The notes: generated by a model not told the origin, from the sequence alone. DNA of 64,000 nucleotides from Longibaculum muris (GCF_004343035.1 NZ_SMCQ01000006.1:62001-126000), one strand, 5' to 3'; positions 1 through 8,810 are shown, counted from the first letter of the stretch. A program made the numbers and translations.

Positions 1-40
1 AAGCAGAGGGTCAGCGGTTCGAGCCCGTTAACCTCCACCA
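1..40 (+). tRNA. tRNA, 3' part only (probably tRNA-Val)
   Basis: The 3' half of a tRNA begins at the window edge: last two anticodon-loop bases, 3' anticodon stem GCAGA, a T arm with the TTCGAGC loop, and acceptor strand AACCTCC-A-CCA. The anticodon lies outside the window. The sequence resembles Firmicute tRNA-Val(TAC), so Val is an inference. Confidence 0.8.
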
Positions 41-42
41 TT

Positions 43-118
<76 letters not shown>

Positions 119-125
119 TATTGAT

Positions 126-209
126 GGGGAGGTAGCGAAGTGGCTAAACGCGGCTGACTGTAACTCAGTTCCTTTCGGTTCGGTGGTTCGAATCCGCCCC
201 TCCCCACCA
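126..209 (+). tRNA. tRNA-Tyr (GTA)
   Basis: Class II tRNA with a long variable arm; acceptor GGGGAGG pairs with CCTCCCC, anticodon loop CTGTAAC (GTA), CCA encoded. Confidence 0.96.
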
Positions 210-216
210 TTTCCAA

Positions 217-292
217 GACCCGCTAGCTCAGTCGGTAGAGCATCTGACTTTTAATCAGAGGGTCAGGCGTTCGAGTCGCCTGCGGGTCACCA
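217..292 (+). tRNA. tRNA-Lys (TTT)
   Basis: Acceptor GACCCGC pairs with GCGGGTC, anticodon loop CTTTTAA (TTT), CCA encoded. Confidence 0.97.
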
Positions 293-306
293 TTAAAAAT
301 TGAATT

Positions 307-395
307 GCCCAGGTGGCGAAATTGGTAGACGCACAGGACTTAAAATCCTGCGGACCTTAAAATCCGTGCCGGTTCGACTCCGGCCCTGGGCACCA
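307..395 (+). tRNA. tRNA-Leu (TAA)
   Basis: Class II tRNA with long variable arm; acceptor GCCCAGG pairs with CCTGGGC, anticodon loop CTTAAAA (TAA), CCA encoded. Confidence 0.97.
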
Positions 396-402
396 TTCTA
401 AT

Positions 403-476
403 GCGGATGTAGTTCAATGGTAGAACTTCAGCCTTCCAAGCTGACTACGTGGGTTCGATTCCCATCATCCGCTCCA
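403..476 (+). tRNA. tRNA-Gly (TCC)
   Basis: Acceptor GCGGATG pairs with CATCCGC, anticodon loop CTTCCAA (TCC), T loop TTCGATT, CCA encoded. Confidence 0.97.
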
Positions 477-484
477 ATTTAAAC

Positions 485-560
485 GCTTGAATAGCTCAGT
501 TGGTAGAGCAATCGGCTGTTAACCGATCGGTCGTAGGTTCGAGTCCTACTTCAAGCGCCA
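485..560 (+). tRNA. tRNA-Asn (GTT)
   Basis: Acceptor GCTTGAA pairs with TTCAAGC, anticodon loop CTGTTAA (GTT), discriminator G, CCA encoded. Confidence 0.97.
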
Positions 561-567
561 TTTTTGT

Positions 568-643
568 GGCCTGTTGGAGAAACGGTTAACTCACATGCCT
601 TTCACGCATGCATTCACGGGTTCGAATCCCGTACAGGTCACCA
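568..643 (+). tRNA. tRNA-Glu (TTC)
   Basis: Acceptor GGCCTGT pairs with ACAGGTC (one G-U), anticodon loop CTTTCAC (TTC), CCA encoded. Last tRNA of the array. Confidence 0.96.
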
Positions 644-653
644 TTTAAAAATT

Positions 654-677
654 AACGATCATCTGATCGTTTTTTAT
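654..677 (+). terminator. Terminator of the tRNA array
   Basis: Perfect 8-bp stem AACGATCA/TGATCGTT with a 2-nt loop, followed by a T-rich tail, 10 nt after the last tRNA. Confidence 0.85.
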
Positions 678-692
678 TTATATAAAGATAAG

Positions 693-728
693 AAAACAGA
701 GATTGAATAAAAGCAATCTCTGTTTTTC
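693..728. terminator. Terminator of the PBP gene (could act both ways)
   Basis: 13-bp inverted repeat AAAACAGAGATTG/CAATCTCTGTTTT with T runs on both sides. It sits just past the stop codon of the - strand PBP gene. Confidence 0.85.
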
Positions 729-730
729 TA

Positions 731-2725
731 TTATTTTATATAACTATCAAATGGTTGTTTCATACGATTAACAACATAATTACTTCCACCACGACCTTTG
801 ACATCTTCCACCATAGAAGATATAACAATTGGATTCTTTGCATCAGTTGTCATTACTGTAAACCAACCAACTTCTTGACCTGTCGTATCATCTTGAGAAG
901 CTTTAATTTCACCTGTTCCTGTCTTTCCTGCTAAAGTCATGCCATTATGATAAAATGAGTGTGCTGTCCCTTGACTATCACTAATAACTCCTATCAAAGC
1001 ATTTTTAATTTCATCAGCAACAGCTTTAGAGAAAGCTTCAGCCCAAACTTTTGTTTCTGTTGATTTAGCAATATGTGGCGTCATCATTTTTCCATCATTT
1101 ACAAATGCTCCATATATAGAAGCCATTTGTACTGGATTCATTAAAATCTGTCCTTGACCATATCCACTATCTGCAATTTGAATATCTTCACTAAAATCCT
1201 TGCTTGTATATTGAGATTTCTTCAATGATAATTCAAATGGAATTTCATCACCGATTTTCATCGCTTTATAACCTTTTACAAGATTATCTTTACCAATCTT
1301 TAATGCTGCTTTAGCAAAATAAACATTATCAGAATAAATCAAAGCATTCTTTAAATTATTTGGTTTAGGAGCATGTAAAGTTGTTACAAAATAACTTCCC
1401 CAACTAGAATCTTTTTGCCATTTCATTTGAGCATTGAAATCTTCAGAAGCATTTAATGATTGAGTATTTAAACCAATTGCTGCAGTTAAAGGTTTCATTG
1501 TTGAACCTGGAACCCATGCTTCTTTAAAACGATTAAGCAATGGTTTATTTGTATCATTATTCAAACTATCCCACTTTGTAGAACTTAATCCTAAAATAAA
1601 ATCATTACTATTAAAAGTTGGTGTACTCACTAATGCTAGAATTTCTCCATTTGTTGGATTCATAGCAACTGATGCACTTTTATCTTTTTTAAAAGATTGA
1701 TATAAATTATTTTGTAATTGAATATCAATTGTCAATGTTATATCTTGACCATCTTTCTTATCATGACTTGCTAGAGCAGTCTTTTTATTTCCTTGACTAT
1801 CTACAATATAAATAGATACACCATCTTGACCTTTTAATTCTTTTTCATAAGCAGCTTCAATTCCACTTCTTCCAATATAAGAGTTTTCATCATAACCCTC
1901 ACCTTTATGTTTTTCTAAATCTTCAGCTGTTACTTTTTGCATATAACCTACAAGATGAGATGTTGCTTCTCCATAAGGATAGCTTCGAACTGTTGTTGTA
2001 GTGAGTTTAACTCCAGGTATTTTTAATAAACTATTTTCTAAATTTGTATCACTTTTTGAAATTGTTTTTAAAGGTACAAATGAATCATCTTTAATCCATG
2101 AAGCACTCATTGTTTTTTGAATACCTTCTTTTGTTAGATCTAATAATGAAGCTAATTTCTCATAATCACTTTCACCATTTAACTTTCCTCTCACTAATCC
2201 TACAGAATAAGCTTCACCCATATGAGCAATAACTTTTCCATTGCGATCTAAAATTCTTCCTCGACTCGCATCATCTTCACTTATACGCACTTTATCTGTC
2301 TTTTCTAATGAAGGAAACACAAAAGAATCATCCCAAAAAATTTTACCATCTTTGATTTTTGTTTGATTATCAAAGCTGATTTCACCTGCTAATGTTTTCA
2401 TTTTTACTTTATATTGAATTGTATCATCTTCACTTGAATCAATTGTCAATTCAATATCACTTGCTTCTATTCCTTCATAAATATTTTGATTTCTTTTTAT
2501 AAATTCATCCTTTGAATACACTTTTTGTGATTGTTCACTAATCATATTATACATTTCATCATATTTCTTTTCTTTAATAGCTGCATAATAGTCCTTTAGT
2601 GTTGATTCTTTGCTGTCTCCTTTTAATAAAAAGAACGCTGCAGCAATTGCAATCACACCTACAATAGCAGCACCTGCTATAATATATTTTTTCTTATCGT
2701 TTCGTTTTGTATAAACATCGTACAT
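731..2725 (-). CDS. Class B penicillin-binding protein with MecA_N domain
   Basis: Peptidoglycan D,D-transpeptidase anchored in the membrane and acting outside the cell. From the chosen start (664 aa): one membrane segment at about 15-35, an NTF2-like MecA_N domain at about 40-145, a PBP dimerisation domain, then the transpeptidase with STMK (about 408-411, nucleophile Ser), SDN (465-467) and KTGTGE (from 601). This order matches PBP2a/PBP5fm-type low-affinity PBPs, although low affinity cannot be read from the sequence. Start: ATG at 2725 has AGGAGG 6 nt upstream. The longer reading starting at 2755 would translate that RBS. Single gene, no mec regulators nearby, so it is probably a housekeeping copy. 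Confidence 0.95.
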   Translation of the reverse strand: MYDVYTKRNDKKKYIIAGAAIVGVIAIAAAFFLLKGDSKESTLKDYYAAIKEKKYDEMYNMISEQSQKVYSKDEFIKRNQNIYEGIEASDIELTIDSSEDDTIQYKVKMKTLAGEISFDNQTKIKDGKIFWDDSFVFPSLEKTDKVRISEDDASRGRILDRNGKVIAHMGEAYSVGLVRGKLNGESDYEKLASLLDLTKEGIQKTMSASWIKDDSFVPLKTISKSDTNLENSLLKIPGVKLTTTTVRSYPYGEATSHLVGYMQKVTAEDLEKHKGEGYDENSYIGRSGIEAAYEKELKGQDGVSIYIVDSQGNKKTALASHDKKDGQDITLTIDIQLQNNLYQSFKKDKSASVAMNPTNGEILALVSTPTFNSNDFILGLSSTKWDSLNNDTNKPLLNRFKEAWVPGSTMKPLTAAIGLNTQSLNASEDFNAQMKWQKDSSWGSYFVTTLHAPKPNNLKNALIYSDNVYFAKAALKIGKDNLVKGYKAMKIGDEIPFELSLKKSQYTSKDFSEDIQIADSGYGQGQILMNPVQMASIYGAFVNDGKMMTPHIAKSTETKVWAEAFSKAVADEIKNALIGVISDSQGTAHSFYHNGMTLAGKTGTGEIKASQDDTTGQEVGWFTVMTTDAKNPIVISSMVEDVKGRGGSNYVVNRMKQPFDSYIK

Positions 2726-2813
2726 ATTGACTCCTCCTTGACCTAAGTATATCATTTTTTAGCTCATAAAAAAACTAACTATGCGTAGATTTTGTCTACT
2801 CTCTATCAAAAGC

Positions 2814-2840
2814 CAAAAAAAGCGCACTTTTATGCGCTTT
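2814..2840 (-). terminator. Terminator of the ferritin-like gene pair
   Basis: On the - strand, AAAGCGCA/TGCGCTTT with a 6-nt loop, followed by a run of T. It follows the stop at 2848. Confidence 0.85.
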
Positions 2841-2847
2841 ATTATGA

Positions 2848-3267
2848 TTAAATTTTACGTTCTTGACCAGGAGTATTCATATTTGTAACAATTGCTAAAA
2901 TTGTCAAAATATGTCCTAGTTTGTTGTCCGTAATAGCTCTCATTGTTTCTCTTAATTCAGCATTTCCTTGGTTATATGTGAGTCGTCTTAATGCTAAAAA
3001 TGATGATAATTCCTGTCTTTGAATTTCATTCAATAATTCTCGATAACCACCTTGAATATTAACATCTGGTATCATTGGATCAAAGGCAGTTCCAAATTCT
3101 AATCGATAAAAATAATTCAAATAATTCGCATTCTGTTCAGCATCTCTAGCAAACGCTAATAAAGCATCTCTTTCACTTTGCATTGTTGCTAGTGCAGCAG
3201 CCCTTCGATAAAGTTGAGCTAATAATTTTTCAGTATAAATATAAGATTGGAGTTGATCCCTATTCAT
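2848..3267 (-). CDS. Ferritin-like protein, copy 2 of a tandem pair
   Basis: Small helical protein (139 aa) of the ferritin-like/rubrerythrin fold, probably cytoplasmic. It has four predicted helices and carboxylate/His positions at the places such folds use for a di-iron site: YTEK near the N-terminus, a second E in AEQN, RQE in helix 3 and KLGHIL in helix 4. It is clearly homologous to the next gene upstream (shared YIYxEKxLxxLYxRAAAL start and ML/IQGxxRxxLNxIQ core). ATG at 3267 has GAGGTG at correct spacing; an upstream GTG at 3276 overlaps that RBS. Some spore-associated or unknown-function families share this fold; metal binding and role are not shown. Confidence 0.75.
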   Translation of the reverse strand: MNRDQLQSYIYTEKLLAQLYRRAAALATMQSERDALLAFARDAEQNANYLNYFYRLEFGTAFDPMIPDVNIQGGYRELLNEIQRQELSSFLALRRLTYNQGNAELRETMRAITDNKLGHILTILAIVTNMNTPGQERKI

Positions 3268-3315
3268 TTCATACACCTCTATATAATGTATGTTTTATTT
3301 TAAAAATTGTGTCTA

Positions 3316-3708
3316 TTAATCATCCATATCAATAACCATTGCCATAATTGCTAATGTATGGGCTAATTTTAAATCAGCAAATTCACGCATTGCTTCTTTT
3401 AAAATAGGATCATTGCTATAAGTATGTCGACGATAGGTATCGTAATATCCAATTTCTAATGTTTGAATATGATTCAAAACATCACGGAAACTTCCTTGCA
3501 TATTTTGTTCATGAATGAGTGGCTGATAATAGTCATCGAATTGTTCATAATAGATTTGATTTAATTCATTGGTAATTTGATGACAATGATCAGCAAAATT
3601 TAAAAGGGCTTGCTTTTCATCTTCTCTACAGGTTAAGGCTGCCGCTCTTTTATAAAGATCATTTAACATTTTTTCATTGTAAATATAAGCTTGTAATATC
3701 TCTTTCAT
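3316..3708 (-). CDS. Ferritin-like protein, copy 1 of a tandem pair
   Basis: 130-aa paralogue of the following gene, in the same operon, with a 48-nt gap. It has the YNEK, HQITNE, TLEIGY and KLAHTLAIM segments in the same order, so the candidate carboxylate and His ligands are kept. ATG at 3708 lies 8 nt after GAGGTG; a GTG three bases upstream is also possible. No signal peptide. A role in iron handling or oxidative stress is only an inference from the fold. Confidence 0.75.
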   Translation of the reverse strand: MKEILQAYIYNEKMLNDLYKRAAALTCREDEKQALLNFADHCHQITNELNQIYYEQFDDYYQPLIHEQNMQGSFRDVLNHIQTLEIGYYDTYRRHTYSNDPILKEAMREFADLKLAHTLAIMAMVIDMDD

Positions 3709-3757
3709 CACTTAAACACCTCATATTAATTTATGAAAAAGATGTCTAAAAAGTGCA

Positions 3758-3785
3758 AAAGATTTGCTTATTTCAGCAAATCTTT
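3758..3785 (-). terminator. Terminator overlapping the end of tcdA
   Basis: AAAGATTTGC/GCAAATCTTT stem on the - strand. It contains the end of the coding sequence and its TAA, and is followed by a T-rich stretch. Confidence 0.7.
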
Positions 3786-4463
3786 GATAACTTCACTTGC
3801 AATAAGAAGCCCTGCACTAGATGGAACAAAAGCACTACTTCCAGGAACTGTTCTTTTATTTGTCGGTTCATTAGATTGTCTTGGTTTGATTGGCAATTCT
3901 TTAGAATAAACAACTTTTAAATGTTTAACACCTCTTGTTTTTAATTCTTTACGCATAACTTTTGCGAGTGGACAAACTGAAGTTTTATAAATATCACTGA
4001 CTTCTAACATTGCAGGATTGAGCTTGTTTCCTGTGCCCATTGAACTTATTAAAGGAACATTTAATTTTTCACAACGCATAGCCAATTCGATTTTTGAAGT
4101 AATAGTATCAATTGCATCAACGACATAATCATATTTTGTCAAATCGATAGTATCAGCATTTTCTGGTAAATAGAACATTTCTAATCCTGTCACAAGACAA
4201 TCAGGATTAATCGAAAGAATACGTTCTTTCATAACTTCTACTTTCTTTTTACCAATTGTTTCTCTTGTTGCTATAATTTGACGATTAAGGTTTGTCAGTG
4301 AGACTTCGTCATTATCCACAATCGTTATGTGTCCTATCCCACTTCTTACTAACGCTTCAACAACATAACCACCAACCCCTCCAACACCAAAAACCAAAAC
4401 ATGTGAGTTTTGTAACTGTTGAAGTTTTTCTTCACCAATTAATAATTCAAATCTTGAAAACAT
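3768..4463 (-). CDS. tcdA: tRNA threonylcarbamoyladenosine dehydratase TcdA
   Basis: ThiF/MoeB/E1-like enzyme (231 aa) that uses ATP to convert t6A37 of ANN-decoding tRNAs into its cyclic form. Visible: adenylation Rossmann motif GVGGVGGYVVEALVRSG at about 25-41, IVDxDxVxxxNxNRQ at about 45-60, and the acidic VVDAIDT segment. Length matches the YgdL/CsdL group, which lacks the ubiquitin-E1 additions. ATG at 4463 has AAGGAG 6 nt upstream and starts 1 nt after the ttcA stop, so the two tRNA-modification genes are translationally linked. Confidence 0.9.
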   Translation of the reverse strand: MFSRFELLIGEEKLQQLQNSHVLVFGVGGVGGYVVEALVRSGIGHITIVDNDEVSLTNLNRQIIATRETIGKKKVEVMKERILSINPDCLVTGLEMFYLPENADTIDLTKYDYVVDAIDTITSKIELAMRCEKLNVPLISSMGTGNKLNPAMLEVSDIYKTSVCPLAKVMRKELKTRGVKHLKVVYSKELPIKPRQSNEPTNKRTVPGSSAFVPSSAGLLIASEVIKDLLK

Positions 4464-4464
4464 A

Positions 4465-5301
4465 TCATTCTCCTTTATCATAAGTATCTAAGAAATGATG
4501 TTTTCCTTCATCATCACTATAGGCAATTATGGTTGCCAAATTGACATTTTCTACACTCTTAAAAACATTCTTTTTCACATTTGGATTCATTGTTTCTAAA
4601 TATTTCAATAAATTCTTCATTTCTTCTCTTTTAGATGTATGATGAACTTCACCTAATTCTTCCATTTCCTCAGTAAAACGACAAGCACATTGAATAAAAT
4701 GTAAATCATTATATTCACACCAATGTATAATATCTTTTTCTTCAATAAGATACATAGGTCTAATTAATTCCATACCTTCAAAATTTGTACTATGAAGTTT
4801 AGGCATCATCGTTTGAACTTGTGAACCATAAAACATTCCCATTAAAATAGTTTCAATCACATCATCAAAATGATGTCCTAATGCAATTTTATTACATCCT
4901 AATTCTTTTGCTTTTGCATACAAAAATCCCCGACGCATTCTTGCACATAAATAACATGGTGATTTTTCAATATTTGTTACGACTTGAAAAATATCTGATT
5001 CAAAAAATTCTACAGGTATATCTAATATTTTCGCATTTTCTTCAATCTTATGACGATTCTTTTCATTATATCCGGGATCCATAGATAGAAAAACCAAGCC
5101 AAAATCAAACTTACCATGATGTTTTAATTCTTGTAAAAGTTTAGCCATCAACATTGAATCTTTTCCCCCAGAAATACATACAGCAATTTTATCACCAGGT
5201 TGAATCATATCATAAGCTTGTACACCTTTAACAAATTTCCGCCATATTGGTTTTCGATATTTCTTTATGATACTTTGTTCAATTTGTTTTGTTCTATCCA
5301 T
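4465..5301 (-). CDS. ttcA: TtcA-type tRNA 2-thiolation ATPase
   Basis: PP-loop ATPase of the TtcA/TtuA group (278 aa), which sulfurates tRNA bases (2-thiocytidine 32 in TtcA) in the cytoplasm. It shows the PP-loop SGGKDS at about 45-50, the CYLC pair at about 117-120 and a third Cys in QCACRF, the usual three ligands of the 4Fe-4S cluster, plus GHHFDDV. RBS AGGAGG is 6 nt before ATG. First gene of a two-gene operon with tcdA. In Gram-positives the exact tRNA target of such proteins is often not tested, so the precise base is inferred. Confidence 0.85.
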   Translation of the reverse strand: MDRTKQIEQSIIKKYRKPIWRKFVKGVQAYDMIQPGDKIAVCISGGKDSMLMAKLLQELKHHGKFDFGLVFLSMDPGYNEKNRHKIEENAKILDIPVEFFESDIFQVVTNIEKSPCYLCARMRRGFLYAKAKELGCNKIALGHHFDDVIETILMGMFYGSQVQTMMPKLHSTNFEGMELIRPMYLIEEKDIIHWCEYNDLHFIQCACRFTEEMEELGEVHHTSKREEMKNLLKYLETMNPNVKKNVFKSVENVNLATIIAYSDDEGKHHFLDTYDKGE

Positions 5302-5447
5302 AAGTATCCTCCTTTGTGTGTTTCATTTTACATGAACTATTATTTGAAAGCAATTCTTTTGTTTTACATTCACAAAAATTTCATGATTTTTCCACAATAT
5401 ATTCATTTACATTTGTTATATTATTCTTAACAAAGGAGGAATGAAAC

Positions 5448-5615
5448 TTGAAAAGACTAAAAGAATTACAATTTGAAAATGTTTTATTTTACAGTTGTAT
5501 AATAATGACTTTATTTTGTATTATTTCATCTCTCATATTCCATACTGATCATATTCTTACATTAAGTTTATCTATTATAGGTATATGTGTAGCAAGAATG
5601 GACCGCTATTTATAA
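5448..5615 (+). CDS. Small membrane protein, 55 aa, TTG start
   Basis: Short + strand gene in the gap between ttcA and the ABC operon. AAAGGAGG at 5433-5440 is followed by an ATG that leads to only 11 codons, but a TTG 8 nt from the RBS opens a 55-codon frame. The product begins MKRLKELQFENVLFYS, with a hydrophobic stretch at about residues 13-29 and a second one at about 36-48, ending ARMDRYL. The frame closes just before a strong hairpin. The spacing, hydrophobic pattern and terminator support a real gene; no family is recognised. Confidence 0.6.
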   Translation: MKRLKELQFENVLFYSCIIMTLFCIISSLIFHTDHILTLSLSIIGICVARMDRYL

Positions 5616-5639
5616 AAACGAGATTTCTCTCGTTTTTAA
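5614..5639. terminator. Bidirectional terminator
   Basis: AAAAACGAGA/TCTCTCGTTTTT inverted repeat with A/T runs on both sides, between the convergent 55-aa gene and the ABC permease. Confidence 0.85.
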
Positions 5640-6406
5640 AATGCCTTTTTATTAAATATAACTAGTGATAAACCGATACTCATAATAGAAGTCAATAAAG
5701 TAATAAGTATTGTAGCTAGATAATCACTAGGATACGTTGTTGATAACAATAAACTCATTGAGTTTAAAAGTTGACTTGGTAAATATTCTTGGATTTGTGG
5801 AACCATGCTTAATATATAAACAATCATAAAAACTCCACCAACAAATCCAATAACGCCATAACTTGTACGAAACAAAGTTGAACCAAGTAAAATCAATGCA
5901 ATCAGCCATATTCCAAATAGATAAACATAACTTGCACCTAAAACCATATGTGAGACGATTTGATTATCCCAAAAATATAAATTATAAAGATATGTTACTA
6001 CAAAACATAACCAATAACAAATAGTCCATAATCCAATCATAATCATTGCCTTAGCAATAATCACTTTCCATCTTTCTAAACCTTTTGTAAGAATATTAAT
6101 TAAAGTTCCTTTTTGATATTCATTTGTCAATATTCCACTCATAATAATTACAAAGATAATTAATAATAGTGGTACATTTTTATAAAACTGTGTCCAAGAG
6201 GTTATTGCATCTACCTTAATGGTTGTTATGCTCATACCTGATTCAGCTAACTGATCAGACATCATTTCCATCAGCCAAGGTGTTATCTTAGCGATAAATG
6301 GATTCATAATACCAAATAAACAAGATATGATAACTAATAAAACAAGCTTGCCACTACGAATTAATTCTAAACTTTCTTTTTTTACAAATGCATACAATGA
6401 TTTCAT
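5636..6406 (-). CDS. ABC-2 type transporter permease
   Basis: Integral membrane subunit (256 aa) of an ABC-2 exporter. Six hydrophobic segments are visible, one near the N-terminus (about 21-43) and five in the rest, with the typical large extracellular loop after the first. It overlaps the ATPase gene by 4 nt and has GGAGG before ATG at 6406. Last gene of the XRE/PLDc_N/ATPase/permease operon. The substrate is unknown; such sets often export peptides, lipids or toxic compounds. Confidence 0.85.
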   Translation of the reverse strand: MKSLYAFVKKESLELIRSGKLVLLVIISCLFGIMNPFIAKITPWLMEMMSDQLAESGMSITTIKVDAITSWTQFYKNVPLLLIIFVIIMSGILTNEYQKGTLINILTKGLERWKVIIAKAMIMIGLWTICYWLCFVVTYLYNLYFWDNQIVSHMVLGASYVYLFGIWLIALILLGSTLFRTSYGVIGFVGGVFMIVYILSMVPQIQEYLPSQLLNSMSLLLSTTYPSDYLATILITLLTSIMSIGLSLVIFNKKAF

Positions 6407-7305
6407 TTTTCAATAACCTCCATAAAGACATTTTCCAATGTTGGTTCACACATTTCTATTTTTTGTATAGTCATTTGATGATTTACAATGAATAACATTG
6501 TTTGAGTCATTTCTTCTTTTGTCTTTTGAGGATAATACAATTTTGTAGAACTTAGTCTTTGACTTCCAGCTATTTGATTTGCTAAATAATCAGCATCTTG
6601 TAAGTTATAGCATTCTATCTCAAAACCATTACTTCTTTGAAGTTTCTTTAAGTCCTCTAATTTCCCCTCCATAGCAATTTTTCCATGATGCAATAAAGCA
6701 ATTTCATCACAAATACGTTCAACATCAGAAAGAATATGTGTTGAGAAAATAACTGTTGTCTGATTCTTGATAGATAATAATATATCTAATATTTCTTTTC
6801 TTCCAACCGGATCAAGAGCTGATGTTGGTTCGTCACAGATCAATAGACGTGGACTATTTAAAAGTGCTTGAGCAATTCCCAATCGTTGCTTCATTCCTCT
6901 TGAAAAACCTTGAATACGAGTATGAGTCTCTTTTAAACCAACAAGTTCTAATAATTCACTAGCTTTCTTTTGGATATCTAATGATGACATACCTGATATT
7001 TCTCCACATAATTTTAGATATTCCATTGGTGTCATATATCCATAAAATTCAGGAACATCTGGTAAATAACCAATAAACTGATTAGTTTTATTTTGACCAT
7101 AAGTGACTTTTTGCCCATTAACTTCAATTTCACCTTGATCAATTTTAAGTAAACCTAAAATCATCTTCATGGTTGTTGTTTTCCCTGCTCCATTTTGTCC
7201 AATAAAACCATATATTGTATGTTCCTTAACTGCGAAATTCAAGTCATCTAAAACCACATGAGAGCCAAATGACTTAGAAACATGTGAGACCCTTAACATA
7301 TCCAT
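6403..7305 (-). CDS. ABC transporter ATP-binding protein
   Basis: ATPase subunit (300 aa) partnering the permease that follows. Walker A GQNGAGKTT at about 37-45, signature FSRGMKQRLG at about 135-144, Walker B LLICDEPTSALDP and the H-loop STH are intact. The C-terminal extension of about 80 residues is common in CcmA/YxlF-type ATPases. Start ATG overlaps the stop of the preceding small gene by one base. Confidence 0.92.
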   Translation of the reverse strand: MDMLRVSHVSKSFGSHVVLDDLNFAVKEHTIYGFIGQNGAGKTTTMKMILGLLKIDQGEIEVNGQKVTYGQNKTNQFIGYLPDVPEFYGYMTPMEYLKLCGEISGMSSLDIQKKASELLELVGLKETHTRIQGFSRGMKQRLGIAQALLNSPRLLICDEPTSALDPVGRKEILDILLSIKNQTTVIFSTHILSDVERICDEIALLHHGKIAMEGKLEDLKKLQRSNGFEIECYNLQDADYLANQIAGSQRLSSTKLYYPQKTKEEMTQTMLFIVNHQMTIQKIEMCEPTLENVFMEVIEK

Positions 7306-7505
7306 TAATTATCTTCCTTCCCTAAAACAAAATATAAAACCGGTCCAATAAACTCCATTCCTACAAGTGTCACAATAATCCATAAAACACGATTACCTCT
7401 TTTGTAATGCTGATGGGTTAATATGTGATGTAATGTATAAGCAAGTAAGGCAAATTCAACAATAATAAGTGGAATTAAAAATGGTAAAATATCTTTTAGT
7501 GTCAT
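7305..7505 (-). CDS. PLDc_N-domain small membrane protein
   Basis: 66-residue protein with two hydrophobic segments (about 6-25 and 38-58), matching the PLDc_N (phospholipase D nuclease N-terminal) membrane module, as in YxlE-like proteins. It has no nuclease part. ATG at 7505 has AAGGAG 9 nt upstream and overlaps the regulator stop as ATGA. In the B. subtilis yxlCDEFG operon a similar small protein sits before the ABC genes, so it may be an accessory part of this transporter (inference). Confidence 0.75.
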   Translation of the reverse strand: MTLKDILPFLIPLIIVEFALLAYTLHHILTHQHYKRGNRVLWIIVTLVGMEFIGPVLYFVLGKEDN

Positions 7506-8629
7506 AATGTTTCTCCTTTTCTTTTTAATTGTAATTTTAAACTTTGTAAACAATGATCTTCTTTTAATCTATTCAATTCTGCTACCTCTAAAGCTTGTAA
7601 AGCACTTTGTAAAATGAGTTTTTTGTTTCTTACTGGATGAACCCCTAAATCTGATTGTTCAAAATAAATATGAATTTGATCAAAGTATTCATCTCCATGA
7701 AGTAAAATATGATCTCCTTCCATCATTTCACAAACCAATTTCACAAAGTCAGTTAATCTTTCCAGTGCTTGTTGATCATTTTGATGTTGACAATAAACAA
7801 TCGCACATTGGTAATAAAATTGAGCCGTTGTATTAGGATTAAGCTTTTCAATATGATAAGTCTTTATGACTTCATCTAGTCTTTTTATCGTTTCTTCACA
7901 TCTTTGTAAATCTTGAACATGAATACTTAAATAATGGATTGAAAGATTAATAAATTCCATTAAATGCGTATAGATTTCAAATTGAGTAAATTGATGTGCT
8001 TGTTGAAATTGGCCTTTCATTTGATAAGCCTGTATCAATATCGATTCTCCTTGATGAAAGAAATGATATGGATTCAACATTTCTTCTAAAACTATAATTA
8101 CATCATCAATTTCCCCATATTGTAATTGACACATAGCTTTCAACATAATGGCATCATTACAAATTCCATTATCCAAGCAATGCGATGTAATATGACTACA
8201 AATTTCAGCAATTCTTTCTAAAATCTCTATCTGTCTTGCTTGAGTTGATGCCATATGACAATGATTTAACCACAATACACATATCTGTAACAAGAATCCA
8301 TAACAAGAATAATACTTCTTCACCAGAACTTCACTTTTTTCCATCACTTCTTCAAATGCCTCACTAGCAAATTGTGCAGCAAAATCAAAATAATATTTTT
8401 GAATTTGTTCTTTACTTAATTGAGGTTTATATCCCAATAGTTCATCAACCGAGATATCGAAGAACGAAGCAAGCTGTGGTAACAAAAGAATATCTGGTAA
8501 ACTTTGATTAGTTTCCCATTTTGATACTGAAGCTTTTGTAACGCCCATAAAGCGAGCTAATTCTTCTTGTGTGATTTTCTTTTGATGGCGAAGTCTTGAT
8601 ATATTATCACCTAAATGTATCTGATCCAT
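7502..8629 (-). CDS. XRE-family regulator with long helical C-terminus
   Basis: 375-aa transcriptional regulator. Residues 7-62 form a Cro/CI-type HTH (LRHQKKITQEELARFMGVTKASVSKWE, read in part). The remaining 300 residues are helical with TPR-like pairs, a layout seen in RRNPP/peptide-sensing regulators, although no defined ligand site can be seen. RBS GGAGGGG lies 5 nt from ATG. First gene of the ABC operon, so it most likely controls the transporter genes behind it. Confidence 0.85.
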   Translation of the reverse strand: MDQIHLGDNISRLRHQKKITQEELARFMGVTKASVSKWETNQSLPDILLLPQLASFFDISVDELLGYKPQLSKEQIQKYYFDFAAQFASEAFEEVMEKSEVLVKKYYSCYGFLLQICVLWLNHCHMASTQARQIEILERIAEICSHITSHCLDNGICNDAIMLKAMCQLQYGEIDDVIIVLEEMLNPYHFFHQGESILIQAYQMKGQFQQAHQFTQFEIYTHLMEFINLSIHYLSIHVQDLQRCEETIKRLDEVIKTYHIEKLNPNTTAQFYYQCAIVYCQHQNDQQALERLTDFVKLVCEMMEGDHILLHGDEYFDQIHIYFEQSDLGVHPVRNKKLILQSALQALEVAELNRLKEDHCLQSLKLQLKRKGETL

Positions 8630-8810
8630 GATTTCCCCTCCTTTATAGTTTCATTATAAATTGAAACATATACAATAACAATGGATTGTAATGATACTTT
8701 AGGAAATTTAATCAACTATCACGATACTTTATAAAGATAAGATATTAGAGTTATAAACATCTATAAAGTTCATTCTTTTTGTATAAAACTACAAAAATAT
8801 AAGTAAATGA

